Source of the DNA: Clostridia bacterium
GTDB taxonomy: Bacteria > Bacillota_A > Clostridia > UBA1212 > UBA1255
Assembly: GCA_017522515.1 (NCBI GenBank)
Contig: JAFWZH010000232.1
Span: 1 to 64,000 of the forward strand
Reading direction: 5' to 3'
Length of the DNA: 64,000 nucleotides
A program made the position numbers and the translations under genes. The number at the start of each line of letters is the position of its first letter. Within the stretch, counting starts at the first letter, position 1. Below are positions 1 through 7,009 of this stretch, piece by piece. Under the pieces are notes generated by a model. The model did no database searches. It was not told the origin of the DNA and saw only the letters and a list, made by a program, of their open reading frames with translations.

Positions 1-231
1 AAAAGCTTCGATACAAGGCAAGAGAAAATAATCTTCGTCGTTAAAATAAGTTGTCAGCTCATAAATATAAGACGCGCGGGTGCCTTCGCATTGTGTGTCA
101 TATGACAAATTGTGCAAGCATCCCCATAACACGATTTCTTTGTATTTTTCAATATTTTCTGAGGACTGCAACACAAGAATACAGCGCCCCAGCCCTTGTT
201 GCATATACTTTTTGAATTCTTTTTTATTCAT
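1..231 (-). CDS. Hypothetical protein, 3' end cut by the window edge
   Basis: The first 77 codons of a minus-strand gene are visible; the stop lies beyond the left edge. It begins MNKKEFKKYMQQGLGRC and continues open to base 1 without interruption. The start ATG (229-231) overlaps the stop of the upstream gene as ATGA, and an AGGAGAT ribosome-binding site sits just before it, so the two genes are probably translationally coupled. The visible part is helical-looking with scattered acidic and aromatic residues. I do not recognise a domain and give no function. The coupling and the clean reading frame are the support for calling it real. Confidence 0.7.
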   Translation of the reverse strand, partial: MNKKEFKKYMQQGLGRCILVLQSSENIEKYKEIVLWGCLHNLSYDTQCEGTRASYIYELTTYFNDEDYFLLPCIEAF

Positions 232-446
232 AGATCTCCTTTTAATTTATTATAATATGCCTTGATCAAATTTTTATTTTTCTCAAAATCAAGCATTTCT
301 ATCTTTTTCTCATTGATCCAATATGCTTTTTGGATAATGTCATAGGCGTATTTCTCATCCTCGGTTTTTGGAGGATTGTACAGAAAGTGAGTTTTACATC
401 GGAATAATGTTAATTTTACTTGGTAATATGGCCTCAGGTCTATCAT
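228..446 (-). CDS. Small hypothetical protein, 72 aa
   Basis: A 72-residue basic protein with many Lys and Tyr residues and no signal peptide, membrane segment or motif I recognise. An AAAGGAGCG ribosome-binding site lies 5 to 12 bases before the ATG, and a sigma-A-like promoter lies about 30 bases further upstream. Its stop overlaps the start of the next gene (ATGA). The two probably form a small operon, and the unknown downstream partner may share its role. No function can be proposed from sequence alone. Confidence 0.65.
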   Translation of the reverse strand: MIDLRPYYQVKLTLFRCKTHFLYNPPKTEDEKYAYDIIQKAYWINEKKIEMLDFEKNKNLIKAYYNKLKGDL

Positions 447-475
447 TTACACGCTCCTTTTGGGTAGTAATACAC

Positions 476-503
476 ATTATACCGAAAGATTGCGGAAAGT
501 CCA
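476..503 (-). promoter_or_regulatory. Sigma-A-like promoter for the two small minus-strand genes
   Basis: Read on the minus strand: TGGACT (498-503), 16-base spacer, TATAAT (476-481). It lies about 30 bases before the ATG at 446. Confidence 0.5.
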
Positions 504-518
504 GAGGTTTGGGGAAAA

Positions 519-842
519 TTATTTATTATCTTGATTTGCTTTAGCTGTATTAAGGGAGGAAATTAAAATCTTCTTCAGCTCCGTACATTTATCGAGCAAG
601 GTTTTGTCGTGATAATATCCGCTTTCTAAAATAAGCTCTATCCAATATTCCGTTTCGGAACACTCTTTCAAAGCAATTTGCAGTTTGGCAATAAAGTCAG
701 CCTTGCCGTGAGCACAAAATGCTTCTCTAATGTTTGCCCCGATACTTGTACCTGAACGCAAAAACTGATTGATTAAAGCACTTTCACACTTTGCCGTTCT
801 TAATTCTTTACATACTTTTATAACAAAAATGCTTTTTGCCAC
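519..842 (-). CDS. Four-helix-bundle protein of the 23S rRNA intervening-sequence family
   Basis: The 107-residue protein carries the family signature LRSGTSIGANIREA followed by AKLQIALKECSETEYWIELI, typical of the small four-helix-bundle (IVS/TIGR02436-like) proteins, whose molecular role is unresolved although relatives occur inside 23S rRNA insertions and as accessory proteins of diversity-generating retroelements. Neither context is seen here. The only in-frame start is GTG at 842, with no good ribosome-binding site at normal distance; an AAAAGG sits about 20 bases upstream. The N-terminus seems some ten residues shorter than usual, so the gene may be slightly decayed. Heptamer repeats lie on its 5' side, between it and the initiator tRNA. 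Confidence 0.8.
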   Translation of the reverse strand: MAKSIFVIKVCKELRTAKCESALINQFLRSGTSIGANIREAFCAHGKADFIAKLQIALKECSETEYWIELILESGYYHDKTLLDKCTELKKILISSLNTAKANQDNK

Positions 843-864
843 GGCAAAAAGATATATTAAAACA

Positions 865-940
865 CCTTTTCACTATTACTTATTACTTCCAAAAAAATTC
901 CTCTGTGGAGGGAGAAAAGTGAAGAGTGAAAAGTGAAGAG
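865..940. repeat. Heptamer repeats flanking the four-helix-bundle gene
   Basis: At 919-939 the plus strand has GTGAAGA, GTGAAAA, GTGAAGA in tandem. At about 866-888 the minus strand reads AGTAATA twice followed by GTGAAAAGG, so a related heptad run exists in the opposite orientation. The repeats lie directly 5' of the four-helix-bundle gene. Confidence 0.6.
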
Positions 941-979
941 GTAAAAAAATATCCTCGGAACAAGTCCGAGGAATTTTTT

Positions 980-982
<3 letters not shown>
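889..982. repeat. 94-bp segment bounded by a perfect 15-bp inverted repeat
   Basis: CCAAAAAAATTCCTC at 889-903 is the exact reverse complement of GAGGAATTTTTTTGG at 968-982. The right arm includes the CCA end of the initiator tRNA and part of its terminator. The interior holds the GTGAARA heptamers and the terminator hairpin. It could be a MITE-like remnant or duplicated terminator sequence; the sequence alone does not decide. Confidence 0.55.
943..971 (-). terminator. Rho-independent terminator of the initiator tRNA
   Basis: A 7-bp stem CCTCGGA / TCCGAGG (953-959 with 965-971) and a 5-base loop, followed on the minus strand by ATA and seven T. The hairpin is also followed by T's on the plus strand. 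Confidence 0.8.
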
Positions 983-1055
<73 letters not shown>

Positions 1056-1099
1056 TCGAATATTAATTTATTTTACCCGTTCTTCAAACGAGCTTTTAC

Positions 1100-1127
1100 A
1101 TTATACCACTGCATTTTTCTTTGTCAA
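1100..1127 (-). promoter_or_regulatory. Consensus sigma-A promoter of the initiator tRNA
   Basis: On the minus strand TTGACA (1122-1127), 16-base spacer and TATAAT (1100-1105), about 45 bases before the tRNA 5' end. Both hexamers are perfect matches. Confidence 0.85.
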
Positions 1128-1192
1128 TACAAAAAATGCTTTTTTATAATAATTTTTTTGTGGATTTCTGTGTTAATTTTATAACATAGAAA

Positions 1193-1221
1193 TTGACTCA
1201 TAAAACAAAATACATTAAAAT
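1193..1221 (+). promoter_or_regulatory. Sigma-A promoter of the phosphodiester glycosidase gene
   Basis: TTGACT (1193-1198), 17-base spacer, TAAAAT (1216-1221), 38 bases before the chosen ATG. Confidence 0.65.
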
Positions 1222-1259
1222 AAACACATAATATAAATGCAACTCGGGAGTTGAAAATA

Positions 1260-2978
1260 ATGTGTAATAATAGTAAAAATCGTCAAGTGGTAAAAATACT
1301 TGCAGTTATTTTTGTTATTGTATTAGCTGTAGGTGCTTTTTGGCAAAATGGAGAGTCATATGTAAAGGCTGCTCGCTTTTCTTTCGTGGGAGAAGACTCA
1401 AATGTAACAACTAACATAAAGCTTAACGGTAAAGATACGGGAGCAGTATATACTAGAGTACATTTGGGAAGCGGAGGCTCTGCCGGTTGGGGTGCAAACA
1501 AAATAATAAATATTGTAGAAGCAAATTTGGAAAAAAATCCAAATTTGACATTTGAAGTAATCAACTGCGGCACATATACAAAAAATGCCCGACCTCTTAC
1601 AGAAGAAGTTAACAAATATAAAGAAGATGACAAGAAAATTCTTGCAGCAGTAAACGGAGATTGGATGTCATGGGTAAACAGCCTTGGAGCAAGCGTTTCC
1701 GCAAACTACAGAGTAAGCTTTAGCCCGATAGTTATTGATACCGAAATTTGGTGCAGTCAAATGCCCCCAATAGAGCAAGGGGCAGACTATTTCACATTAT
1801 GCATTACGACAGATAACAAAGTTACAATAGGAAAACCTACTGTGGATGTTAAAGTTAAAAATGATACAACAGGAAAAACGATTACACCAACAGGATTTAA
1901 CCGAGCACCTGTAAATAACTCTCTAAATCTATATAACAACAGATTAAATGATTCAAACTACGTAAGCGAAGATGCATATGAAGTGGTAATTAAAGCAGAT
2001 ACAACAAATAAGTTATACAATAATCAAAAAATTACAGGAACTGTAACAAATATATATAAAGAAGGAACTAAAAAACGTGCAGGATTAGATGATAATATCC
2101 TGATTTTGACAGCAAGAGGTACTCAAATATCAAAATTGCAAGGTAAGTTCAGTGAGGGAGATAAAGTAACAATATCAAGCGATATAAAGTGTACAGAGGA
2201 TAGAACATATTGGGAGAATTGCGAAGAAGCAATAGGTGGCCAATGCTTAGTAATGAAAGACGGTAAAATAAACAATGAACTTTTAGGTGGTTCTGCTGAT
2301 AACTATCCAACAAATATTATCGGTTACAAAAGTGATGGCACAATTATGATGACTATGGTTACTGCTGATACGGACGGTGTACGTGAGGGCCTTGTCTTTA
2401 ACAAACAAATAGATGATTTCTGTAAAGAAATAGGCTACGATACATGCTTCCTCCTTGACGGAGGCGGTTCCACAACAATGATAACATTAGACAATAATAA
2501 ATATGTAGAAAGATCTTGTTATTCAGACGGTAGCATACGCAGTGTGTGGAATGGTATCGCTTTGGTTTATGACGAAACACCGGACGTTCCTGCAACGCCC
2601 ACACCTGTAGCAACACCTACGAAGAGTCCGGCAACACCAACAAAAGCACCGACTGTTTCCGTAGCACCTTCGAAAACTCCCAAGGCAACTCCTTCCGATA
2701 TACCTACTGTGGTGCCATCTGCTTTGCCGACGGAATCTCCTTCGGCTGACACGACAGCAGAGTCTACGATTATTCCGACGGAAAAGCCTACTGTAAATCC
2801 CACCGAGATATTTACGGAAACGCCTTCGGAGACAACGGATATATCATCGTCTGACGCCAAAAATAATGAAAGTAAGAAAAACAATAACATTGGAGCAATA
2901 ATAGCAGTTGTAATATCTGCAGTAATAATCATCGGAGCAGTAGTAACTTTGATTGTTTATTTGAAGAAAAAGAAATAA
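1260..2978 (+). CDS. Membrane-anchored phosphodiester glycosidase family protein (NAGPA/DUF2233)
   Basis: A 572-residue surface protein. It begins with a hydrophobic segment (about residues 9-26, signal peptide or anchor), then a NAGPA/DUF2233-like domain to about residue 440 with the family-typical block FLLDGGGSTTMI near residue 398. A Pro/Thr/Ser-rich stalk follows (about 445-535), then a C-terminal transmembrane helix and a KKKK tail. Relatives remove N-acetylglucosamine or other sugars from phosphodiester-linked glycans; the substrate here is unknown. I start at ATG 1260 because GGGAG ends 9 bases upstream; the in-frame TTG at 1251 touches the ribosome-binding site. It is monocistronic, with its own promoter and terminator. 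Confidence 0.85.
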   Translation: MCNNSKNRQVVKILAVIFVIVLAVGAFWQNGESYVKAARFSFVGEDSNVTTNIKLNGKDTGAVYTRVHLGSGGSAGWGANKIINIVEANLEKNPNLTFEVINCGTYTKNARPLTEEVNKYKEDDKKILAAVNGDWMSWVNSLGASVSANYRVSFSPIVIDTEIWCSQMPPIEQGADYFTLCITTDNKVTIGKPTVDVKVKNDTTGKTITPTGFNRAPVNNSLNLYNNRLNDSNYVSEDAYEVVIKADTTNKLYNNQKITGTVTNIYKEGTKKRAGLDDNILILTARGTQISKLQGKFSEGDKVTISSDIKCTEDRTYWENCEEAIGGQCLVMKDGKINNELLGGSADNYPTNIIGYKSDGTIMMTMVTADTDGVREGLVFNKQIDDFCKEIGYDTCFLLDGGGSTTMITLDNNKYVERSCYSDGSIRSVWNGIALVYDETPDVPATPTPVATPTKSPATPTKAPTVSVAPSKTPKATPSDIPTVVPSALPTESPSADTTAESTIIPTEKPTVNPTEIFTETPSETTDISSSDAKNNESKKNNNIGAIIAVVISAVIIIGAVVTLIVYLKKKK

Positions 2979-2999
2979 TGTGAGATAAGGATAATTCCG

Positions 3000-3042
3000 A
3001 AAAGCTCTAAGATTCATACGAACATGAGTCTTAGAGCTTTTT
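3000..3042 (+). terminator. Strong rho-independent terminator
   Basis: A long stem: AAAGCTCTAAGATTCAT pairs with ATGAGTCTTAGAGCTTT, with one G-U pair and a short loop, ending in five T. It separates the glycosidase gene from the copper operon. Confidence 0.85.
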
Positions 3043-3066
3043 ATATTGATGACTGCATAAATTTTA

Positions 3067-3095
3067 TTGACATTGCTGGTTAATAATTATATAAT
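3067..3095 (+). promoter_or_regulatory. Perfect sigma-A promoter of the copper operon
   Basis: TTGACA (3067-3072), 17-base spacer, TATAAT (3090-3095). The CsoR-type operator begins 7 bases downstream, over the expected transcription start. Confidence 0.85.
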
Positions 3096-3101
3096 ATCAA
3101 T

Positions 3102-3117
3102 ATACCCCGTAGGGTAT
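3102..3117 (+). promoter_or_regulatory. Probable CsoR operator
   Basis: The perfect inverted repeat ATACCC-CGTA-GGGTAT covers the transcription start of the csoR promoter. CsoR-family operators are G/C-tract inverted repeats of this TACCC...GGGTA kind, so autorepression released by Cu(I) is the natural reading. Confidence 0.75.
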
Positions 3118-3143
3118 TTAAAATCTGAACGTAGGAGTTAAAT

Positions 3144-3446
3144 ATGAATAACAAATGTGAATGCTGCGGCAAAAAGAAAGAACGCTCTGAAGAAGAATAT
3201 AAAAAATTAATGAATAGACTTAACAGAATAGAAGGCCAAATAAGGGGAATAAAAGGTATGGTTGAGAGAAATGCTTACTGTACAGATATACTTATTCAAG
3301 TAAGCGCAATAAATGCAGCACTTAATGCATTTAATAAGGAACTTCTCGCAAATCATATAAGTACCTGTGTGGCCGAAGATATCCGTGCAGGGAAGAATGA
3401 AACTATAGAAGAACTTGTAACTACAATGCAAAAACTTATGAAATGA
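3144..3446 (+). CDS. csoR: Copper-sensing transcriptional repressor CsoR
   Basis: A 100-residue all-helical DUF156 repressor. The Cu(I) ligands of true CsoR are present as Cys46, His71 and Cys75 (C-H-C set). The N-terminus has an extra cysteine cluster (CECCGKKK) seen in many clostridial members. It is the first gene of the copper operon, 12 bases before copA, and its promoter carries a palindromic site over the start point, so it should repress its own operon until Cu(I) binds. The ligand set argues against the formaldehyde (FrmR) and nickel (RcnR) subfamilies. Confidence 0.92.
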   Translation: MNNKCECCGKKKERSEEEYKKLMNRLNRIEGQIRGIKGMVERNAYCTDILIQVSAINAALNAFNKELLANHISTCVAEDIRAGKNETIEELVTTMQKLMK

Positions 3447-3458
3447 GGGAACAAGCAG

Positions 3459-5948
3459 ATGAAAAAGTTTTTAGTTACCGGTATGAGCTGTGCTGCGTGC
3501 AGTGCAAGAGTAGAAAAAGCTGTGTTGGCAGTAAAAGGGGTAGAAACATGTACCGTTAATTTACTGACTAATTCCATGAATGTAGAAGGCTCCGCTGACA
3601 GTGAAGAAGTAATTAGAGCTGTTTTTGCAGCCGGTTACGGAGCATCTGAAGTTTTGTCGGATAACAAAACCAAAATGTCAAAAAATAAGGTCTCAATAAC
3701 AGATACAAAAACACCGGCCCTGAAAAAACGTTTATTGGCCTCAGTATTAATACTTATTCTGTTAATGTATGTTTCCATGGGACATACAATGTGGGGATTT
3801 CCGTTGCCAACATTTCTTGCAGATAATCCTGTAAATATTGGGTTGTGTCAAATGCTTTTAGCCATAACCGTGATGATAATTAATCAAAAATTTTTTATAA
3901 ACGGAGTCAAAGGCTTGATTCACAAAGCACCAAACATGGACACACTCGTTGCAATGGGTTCTTTTGCCTCTTTTGGTTATAGTGTATATGCTGTTTTTGC
4001 CATGTCGGAGGCACAAATGGCAGGCGAACACGCTTTGGCGATGTCATATTTGCATGAACTTTATTTTGAATCGGCAGCAATGATTTTGACTTTAATAACA
4101 GTAGGTAAAATGCTTGAAGCCGGTGCAAAAGGTAAAACTACAAGTGCCATTGAAAGTCTCATGAAGCTTGCACCAAAAACAGCAACAGTCTTACGAAATG
4201 GCAAAGAAATAGAGGTTTCAATAGAAGAAGTACAAAAAGGCGATGTGTTTTTAATCAGACCGGGAGAACAAATTCCGGTAGACGGAGTAGTTTTAGAAGG
4301 ACAAAGTGCAGTCAATGAATCTGCATTAACAGGCGAAAGTCTTCCTGTAGATAAAGAAGTCGGAGCACCCGTTTCCGCCGGTACGATAAATGAGTCCGGA
4401 TTTCTAAAATGCGAAGCAACAAGAGTAGGAGAGGATACAACACTTTCACAAATAATAAAAATGGTTAGCGATGCCTCTGCAACAAAAGCACCTATCGCCA
4501 AAATTGCGGATAAAGTATCAGGTGTTTTTGTGCCTGTGGTAATAGGATTAGCATTAGTAACTTTAATAGTGTGGCTTTTGGTAGGCAAAACATTTGGATT
4601 TGCAATTGCGAGAGCGATTTCCGTACTTGTTATAAGCTGCCCCTGCGCACTGGGCTTGGCGACGCCCGTAGCCATAATGGTAGGAACGGGTTTGGGAGCA
4701 AAGAACGGAATACTTTTTAAAACGGCAACAGCACTTGAACAGGCAGGTAAAGCACAGATAGTAGCTCTTGATAAAACAGGAACTGTGACAGAAGGCAATC
4801 CCACTGTTGTAAGTATTATACCGTCGGAAGGGTGGAGCACTGTACAGCTTTTGTCGCTTGCTGCCGCACTTGAAAAAAACAGTGAACATCCCCTTGCCGC
4901 GGCAATTCGCAAAAAGGCAATTGATGAAGAAATTGAAATAACCGAGGTTTCAGAATTTGTTGTTCTACCGGGTAGTGGTTTGAAAGCAAAATTTGAAAAT
5001 TCTGTGCTTTATGGCGGAAATCTTCAATTTATAGAAGATAAAGCTGCAATTGATAATAAAATGAAAGATATGGCAATAGAGCTTGCGGGAGAAGGAAAAA
5101 CACCATTGTTCTTTGCACAAGACGGAAAGCTCGCGGGAATTATTGCTGTGGCAGATGTTGTAAAAGAAGACAGTATTGAAGCTATAAAAGAACTTCAAAG
5201 TATGGGATTGCAGACAGTGATGCTTACAGGCGATAACGAGAAAACTGCAAAAGCCATAGGAAAGCAAGTGGGCATTGATGAAGTAATTGCAGACGTTCTT
5301 CCCGGCGATAAGGATGAGGCTATTCGTGCTTTGCAGAAAAAAGGAAAAGTAGTGATGGTAGGCGACGGAATCAACGATGCGCCTGCTCTTACAAGGGCTG
5401 ATATAGGTATAGCAATAGGAGCAGGTACAGATATTGCTATTGATGCGGCAGATATTGTTCTTGTTAAAAGTCGACTGTCAGATGTACCGGCTGCAATAAA
5501 ATTGAGTAAAGCTACTTTGAAAAATATTCGTGAAAACTTGTTCTGGGCTTTTATTTATAATATAATTGGTATACCGCTTGCGGCAGGAGTTTGGTATTTT
5601 TTGATGGGATGGAAACTAAATCCTATGTTTGGCGCGGCGGCTATGAGTTTGTCCAGCTTTTGCGTGGTGATTAATGCTTTAAGACTTAATTTTGTCAGAA
5701 TTCATAAATATAAAAGTAAAATGAAAGAGGTAAATGAAATGAAAAAAACTATGAAAATTAAAGGCATGATGTGTGGTCATTGCGAGGCAAGAGTTAAAAA
5801 ATGTTTGGAGGAGATACCCGGCGTTATTGAGGCTGATGTAAGCTACAAAAAGGATAGAGCAGTTGTAACGCTTTCAGAAGAGGTAAGTGACGAAATATTA
5901 AAAAATACAATAGAAGCACAAGGATATTCCGTACTGGAAATAAAATAA
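3459..5948 (+). CDS. copA: Cu(I)-exporting P1B-type ATPase with a second C-terminal metal-binding domain
   Basis: 829 residues. An N-terminal HMA domain has GMSCAACS (Cys11, Cys14). Membrane helices follow, with the metal-path motif SCPCALGLATPV, the phosphorylation loop DKTGT, the nucleotide-binding SEHPLA and the hinge GDGINDAPAL. Unusually for CopA, a second HMA domain with GMMCGHCEA (Cys772, Cys775) is fused after the last helices. It pumps cytosolic Cu(I) outward. A ribosome-binding site and ATG inside the gene at the domain border could also yield a free CopZ-like chaperone. It is co-transcribed with csoR. Confidence 0.93.
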   Translation: MKKFLVTGMSCAACSARVEKAVLAVKGVETCTVNLLTNSMNVEGSADSEEVIRAVFAAGYGASEVLSDNKTKMSKNKVSITDTKTPALKKRLLASVLILILLMYVSMGHTMWGFPLPTFLADNPVNIGLCQMLLAITVMIINQKFFINGVKGLIHKAPNMDTLVAMGSFASFGYSVYAVFAMSEAQMAGEHALAMSYLHELYFESAAMILTLITVGKMLEAGAKGKTTSAIESLMKLAPKTATVLRNGKEIEVSIEEVQKGDVFLIRPGEQIPVDGVVLEGQSAVNESALTGESLPVDKEVGAPVSAGTINESGFLKCEATRVGEDTTLSQIIKMVSDASATKAPIAKIADKVSGVFVPVVIGLALVTLIVWLLVGKTFGFAIARAISVLVISCPCALGLATPVAIMVGTGLGAKNGILFKTATALEQAGKAQIVALDKTGTVTEGNPTVVSIIPSEGWSTVQLLSLAAALEKNSEHPLAAAIRKKAIDEEIEITEVSEFVVLPGSGLKAKFENSVLYGGNLQFIEDKAAIDNKMKDMAIELAGEGKTPLFFAQDGKLAGIIAVADVVKEDSIEAIKELQSMGLQTVMLTGDNEKTAKAIGKQVGIDEVIADVLPGDKDEAIRALQKKGKVVMVGDGINDAPALTRADIGIAIGAGTDIAIDAADIVLVKSRLSDVPAAIKLSKATLKNIRENLFWAFIYNIIGIPLAAGVWYFLMGWKLNPMFGAAAMSLSSFCVVINALRLNFVRIHKYKSKMKEVNEMKKTMKIKGMMCGHCEARVKKCLEEIPGVIEADVSYKKDRAVVTLSEEVSDEILKNTIEAQGYSVLEIK
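5727..5741 (+). promoter_or_regulatory. Possible internal translation start for a CopZ-like domain
   Basis: GAGGT (5727-5731) stands 7 bases before an in-frame ATG (5739) at residue 761 of copA, exactly where the C-terminal HMA domain (MKKTMKIKG...) begins. Initiation here would give a protein of about 69 residues, the size of CopZ. Either real dual translation or a relic of a copA-copZ gene fusion. Confidence 0.45.
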
Positions 5949-5956
5949 TTTGAGTT

Positions 5957-6139
5957 ATGGTTGATACGATAGATTGCGAAAATTGCATGTACTATGAATT
6001 TGATGAAGAAGCTGAAGGATATATATGTACAGTATATATGGATGAGGATGAAATGGCCAGGTATGTGCAGTACAAACATAAAAGATGTCCGTACTTTAGG
6101 TCGGGCGACGAATACCAAATTGTAAAAAAACAAATGTGA
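5957..6139 (+). CDS. DUF6472 family protein, small four-cysteine protein
   Basis: 60 residues, very acidic, with cysteines at 7, 10, 24 and 44 (CENC ... YIC ... RCPYF) and the end GDEYQIVKKQM, the pattern of the DUF6472 family common in Clostridia. The four cysteines suggest a bound metal such as zinc, which is inference. It follows copA by 8 bases, so it may be read from the copper promoter, but relatives are not specifically tied to copper as far as I know. No function is established. Confidence 0.8.
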   Translation: MVDTIDCENCMYYEFDEEAEGYICTVYMDEDEMARYVQYKHKRCPYFRSGDEYQIVKKQM

Positions 6140-6147
6140 AATCAGAG

Positions 6148-6176
6148 TTGTTTTTGTACGGGAAATATGTTACTAT
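6148..6176 (+). promoter_or_regulatory. Sigma-A-like promoter upstream of a hairpin leader
   Basis: TTGTTT (6148-6153), 17-base spacer, TACTAT (6171-6176). The expected transcript would run through the hairpin at 6201-6234 before reaching the gene at 6272. Confidence 0.45.
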
Positions 6177-6200
6177 CATGCACGTATACAGAGTTTGAAC

Positions 6201-6234
6201 GAAGCACCGGTCTTAAAGATTGGTGTTTCTTTTT
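6201..6234 (+). terminator. Rho-independent terminator or attenuator hairpin
   Basis: GAAGCACC (6201-6208) pairs with GGTGTTTC (6222-6229), extended inward by GGTC/GATT wobble pairs, and ends in five T. It may simply end the copper operon, or attenuate the downstream gene if the promoter at 6148 is used. Confidence 0.7.
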
Positions 6235-6271
6235 GGACTTATTGACGAAATTTGTTTGTGGAGGTCTGCAA

Positions 6272-7009
6272 ATGTCAAAAAATGGTGAAAAGAGTAAAAT
6301 GCCCCTTATCATTATTGCTGTCTCGGTTGTTGTCGTTATTGCTGCAATTGCTGTTATTGGTGTAATGACATACTTTGATAAAATCAACATTCCTTTTGTG
6401 AATGATGCTTTTGTATCAATGGGACTGAAGGATAATAATAAAGAGGAAACCAAAGAAAATGAAAAAACACAGGATAAATTTACAGAGGAAGATTTGAAAA
6501 CTCCTTATGAAGTGACTCCTCCTGATGCTGACGAATATTTTAATAATAACACATCGTTAAAGTCAGAGATTAAAGCAACGGAGTCAACAGATGTCCATTC
6601 CGAATCAGAAACATACGAGAACTTTTCTGAAAGAGGCTTTGATGCTAACTTGATTACGACGGAGTACGACATGGACGGAGAGTATTCCAAAGCGACAAAA
6701 ATATCGGAATATTCATCAACAAAGCATCCTATGTATCAGGCTTATTATATTTCAAGTAGCGGTGATATATGGATGTTGTTTGAGATTAACGGAATGGTAG
6801 TGGCAAATCCGCTTTCGTACAATGAGCAAAAAGAATCGAGCGTACAAATTATGCTTTCAGAAGAAGATACAATAACGAGTTATGACAGCACTACAAATAA
6901 ATTTTATGTTAACATTCCGAATGCAGATGTTCTTACAGTAAAAAAGGTTGACAAAATTGATGCTGAGACACTTGATAAATTGACATATAGGGAGCTCGAT
7001 AAATTATGA
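6272..7009 (+). CDS. Single-pass membrane protein of unknown function, coupled to the SGNH-VWA gene
   Basis: 245 residues: a short basic N-terminus (MSKNGEKSK), one transmembrane helix (about residues 11-32), an acidic Lys/Glu-rich linker, and an extracytoplasmic domain of about 150 residues. I recognise no catalytic motif. The start is chosen at ATG 6272 because GGAGG ends 7 bases before it; the longer reading frame from 6167 includes the upstream hairpin and has no ribosome-binding site. Its stop overlaps the start of the next gene (ATGA), so the two products are probably made in fixed ratio and may act together at the membrane. Confidence 0.75.
   Translation: MSKNGEKSKMPLIIIAVSVVVVIAAIAVIGVMTYFDKINIPFVNDAFVSMGLKDNNKEETKENEKTQDKFTEEDLKTPYEVTPPDADEYFNNNTSLKSEIKATESTDVHSESETYENFSERGFDANLITTEYDMDGEYSKATKISEYSSTKHPMYQAYYISSSGDIWMLFEINGMVVANPLSYNEQKESSVQIMLSEEDTITSYDSTTNKFYVNIPNADVLTVKKVDKIDAETLDKLTYRELDKL

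Noticed and set aside
4061..4912. A 283-codon minus-strand open frame
   Set aside because: It lies entirely inside copA, whose domains are unmistakable, and has no ribosome-binding site or domain of its own.
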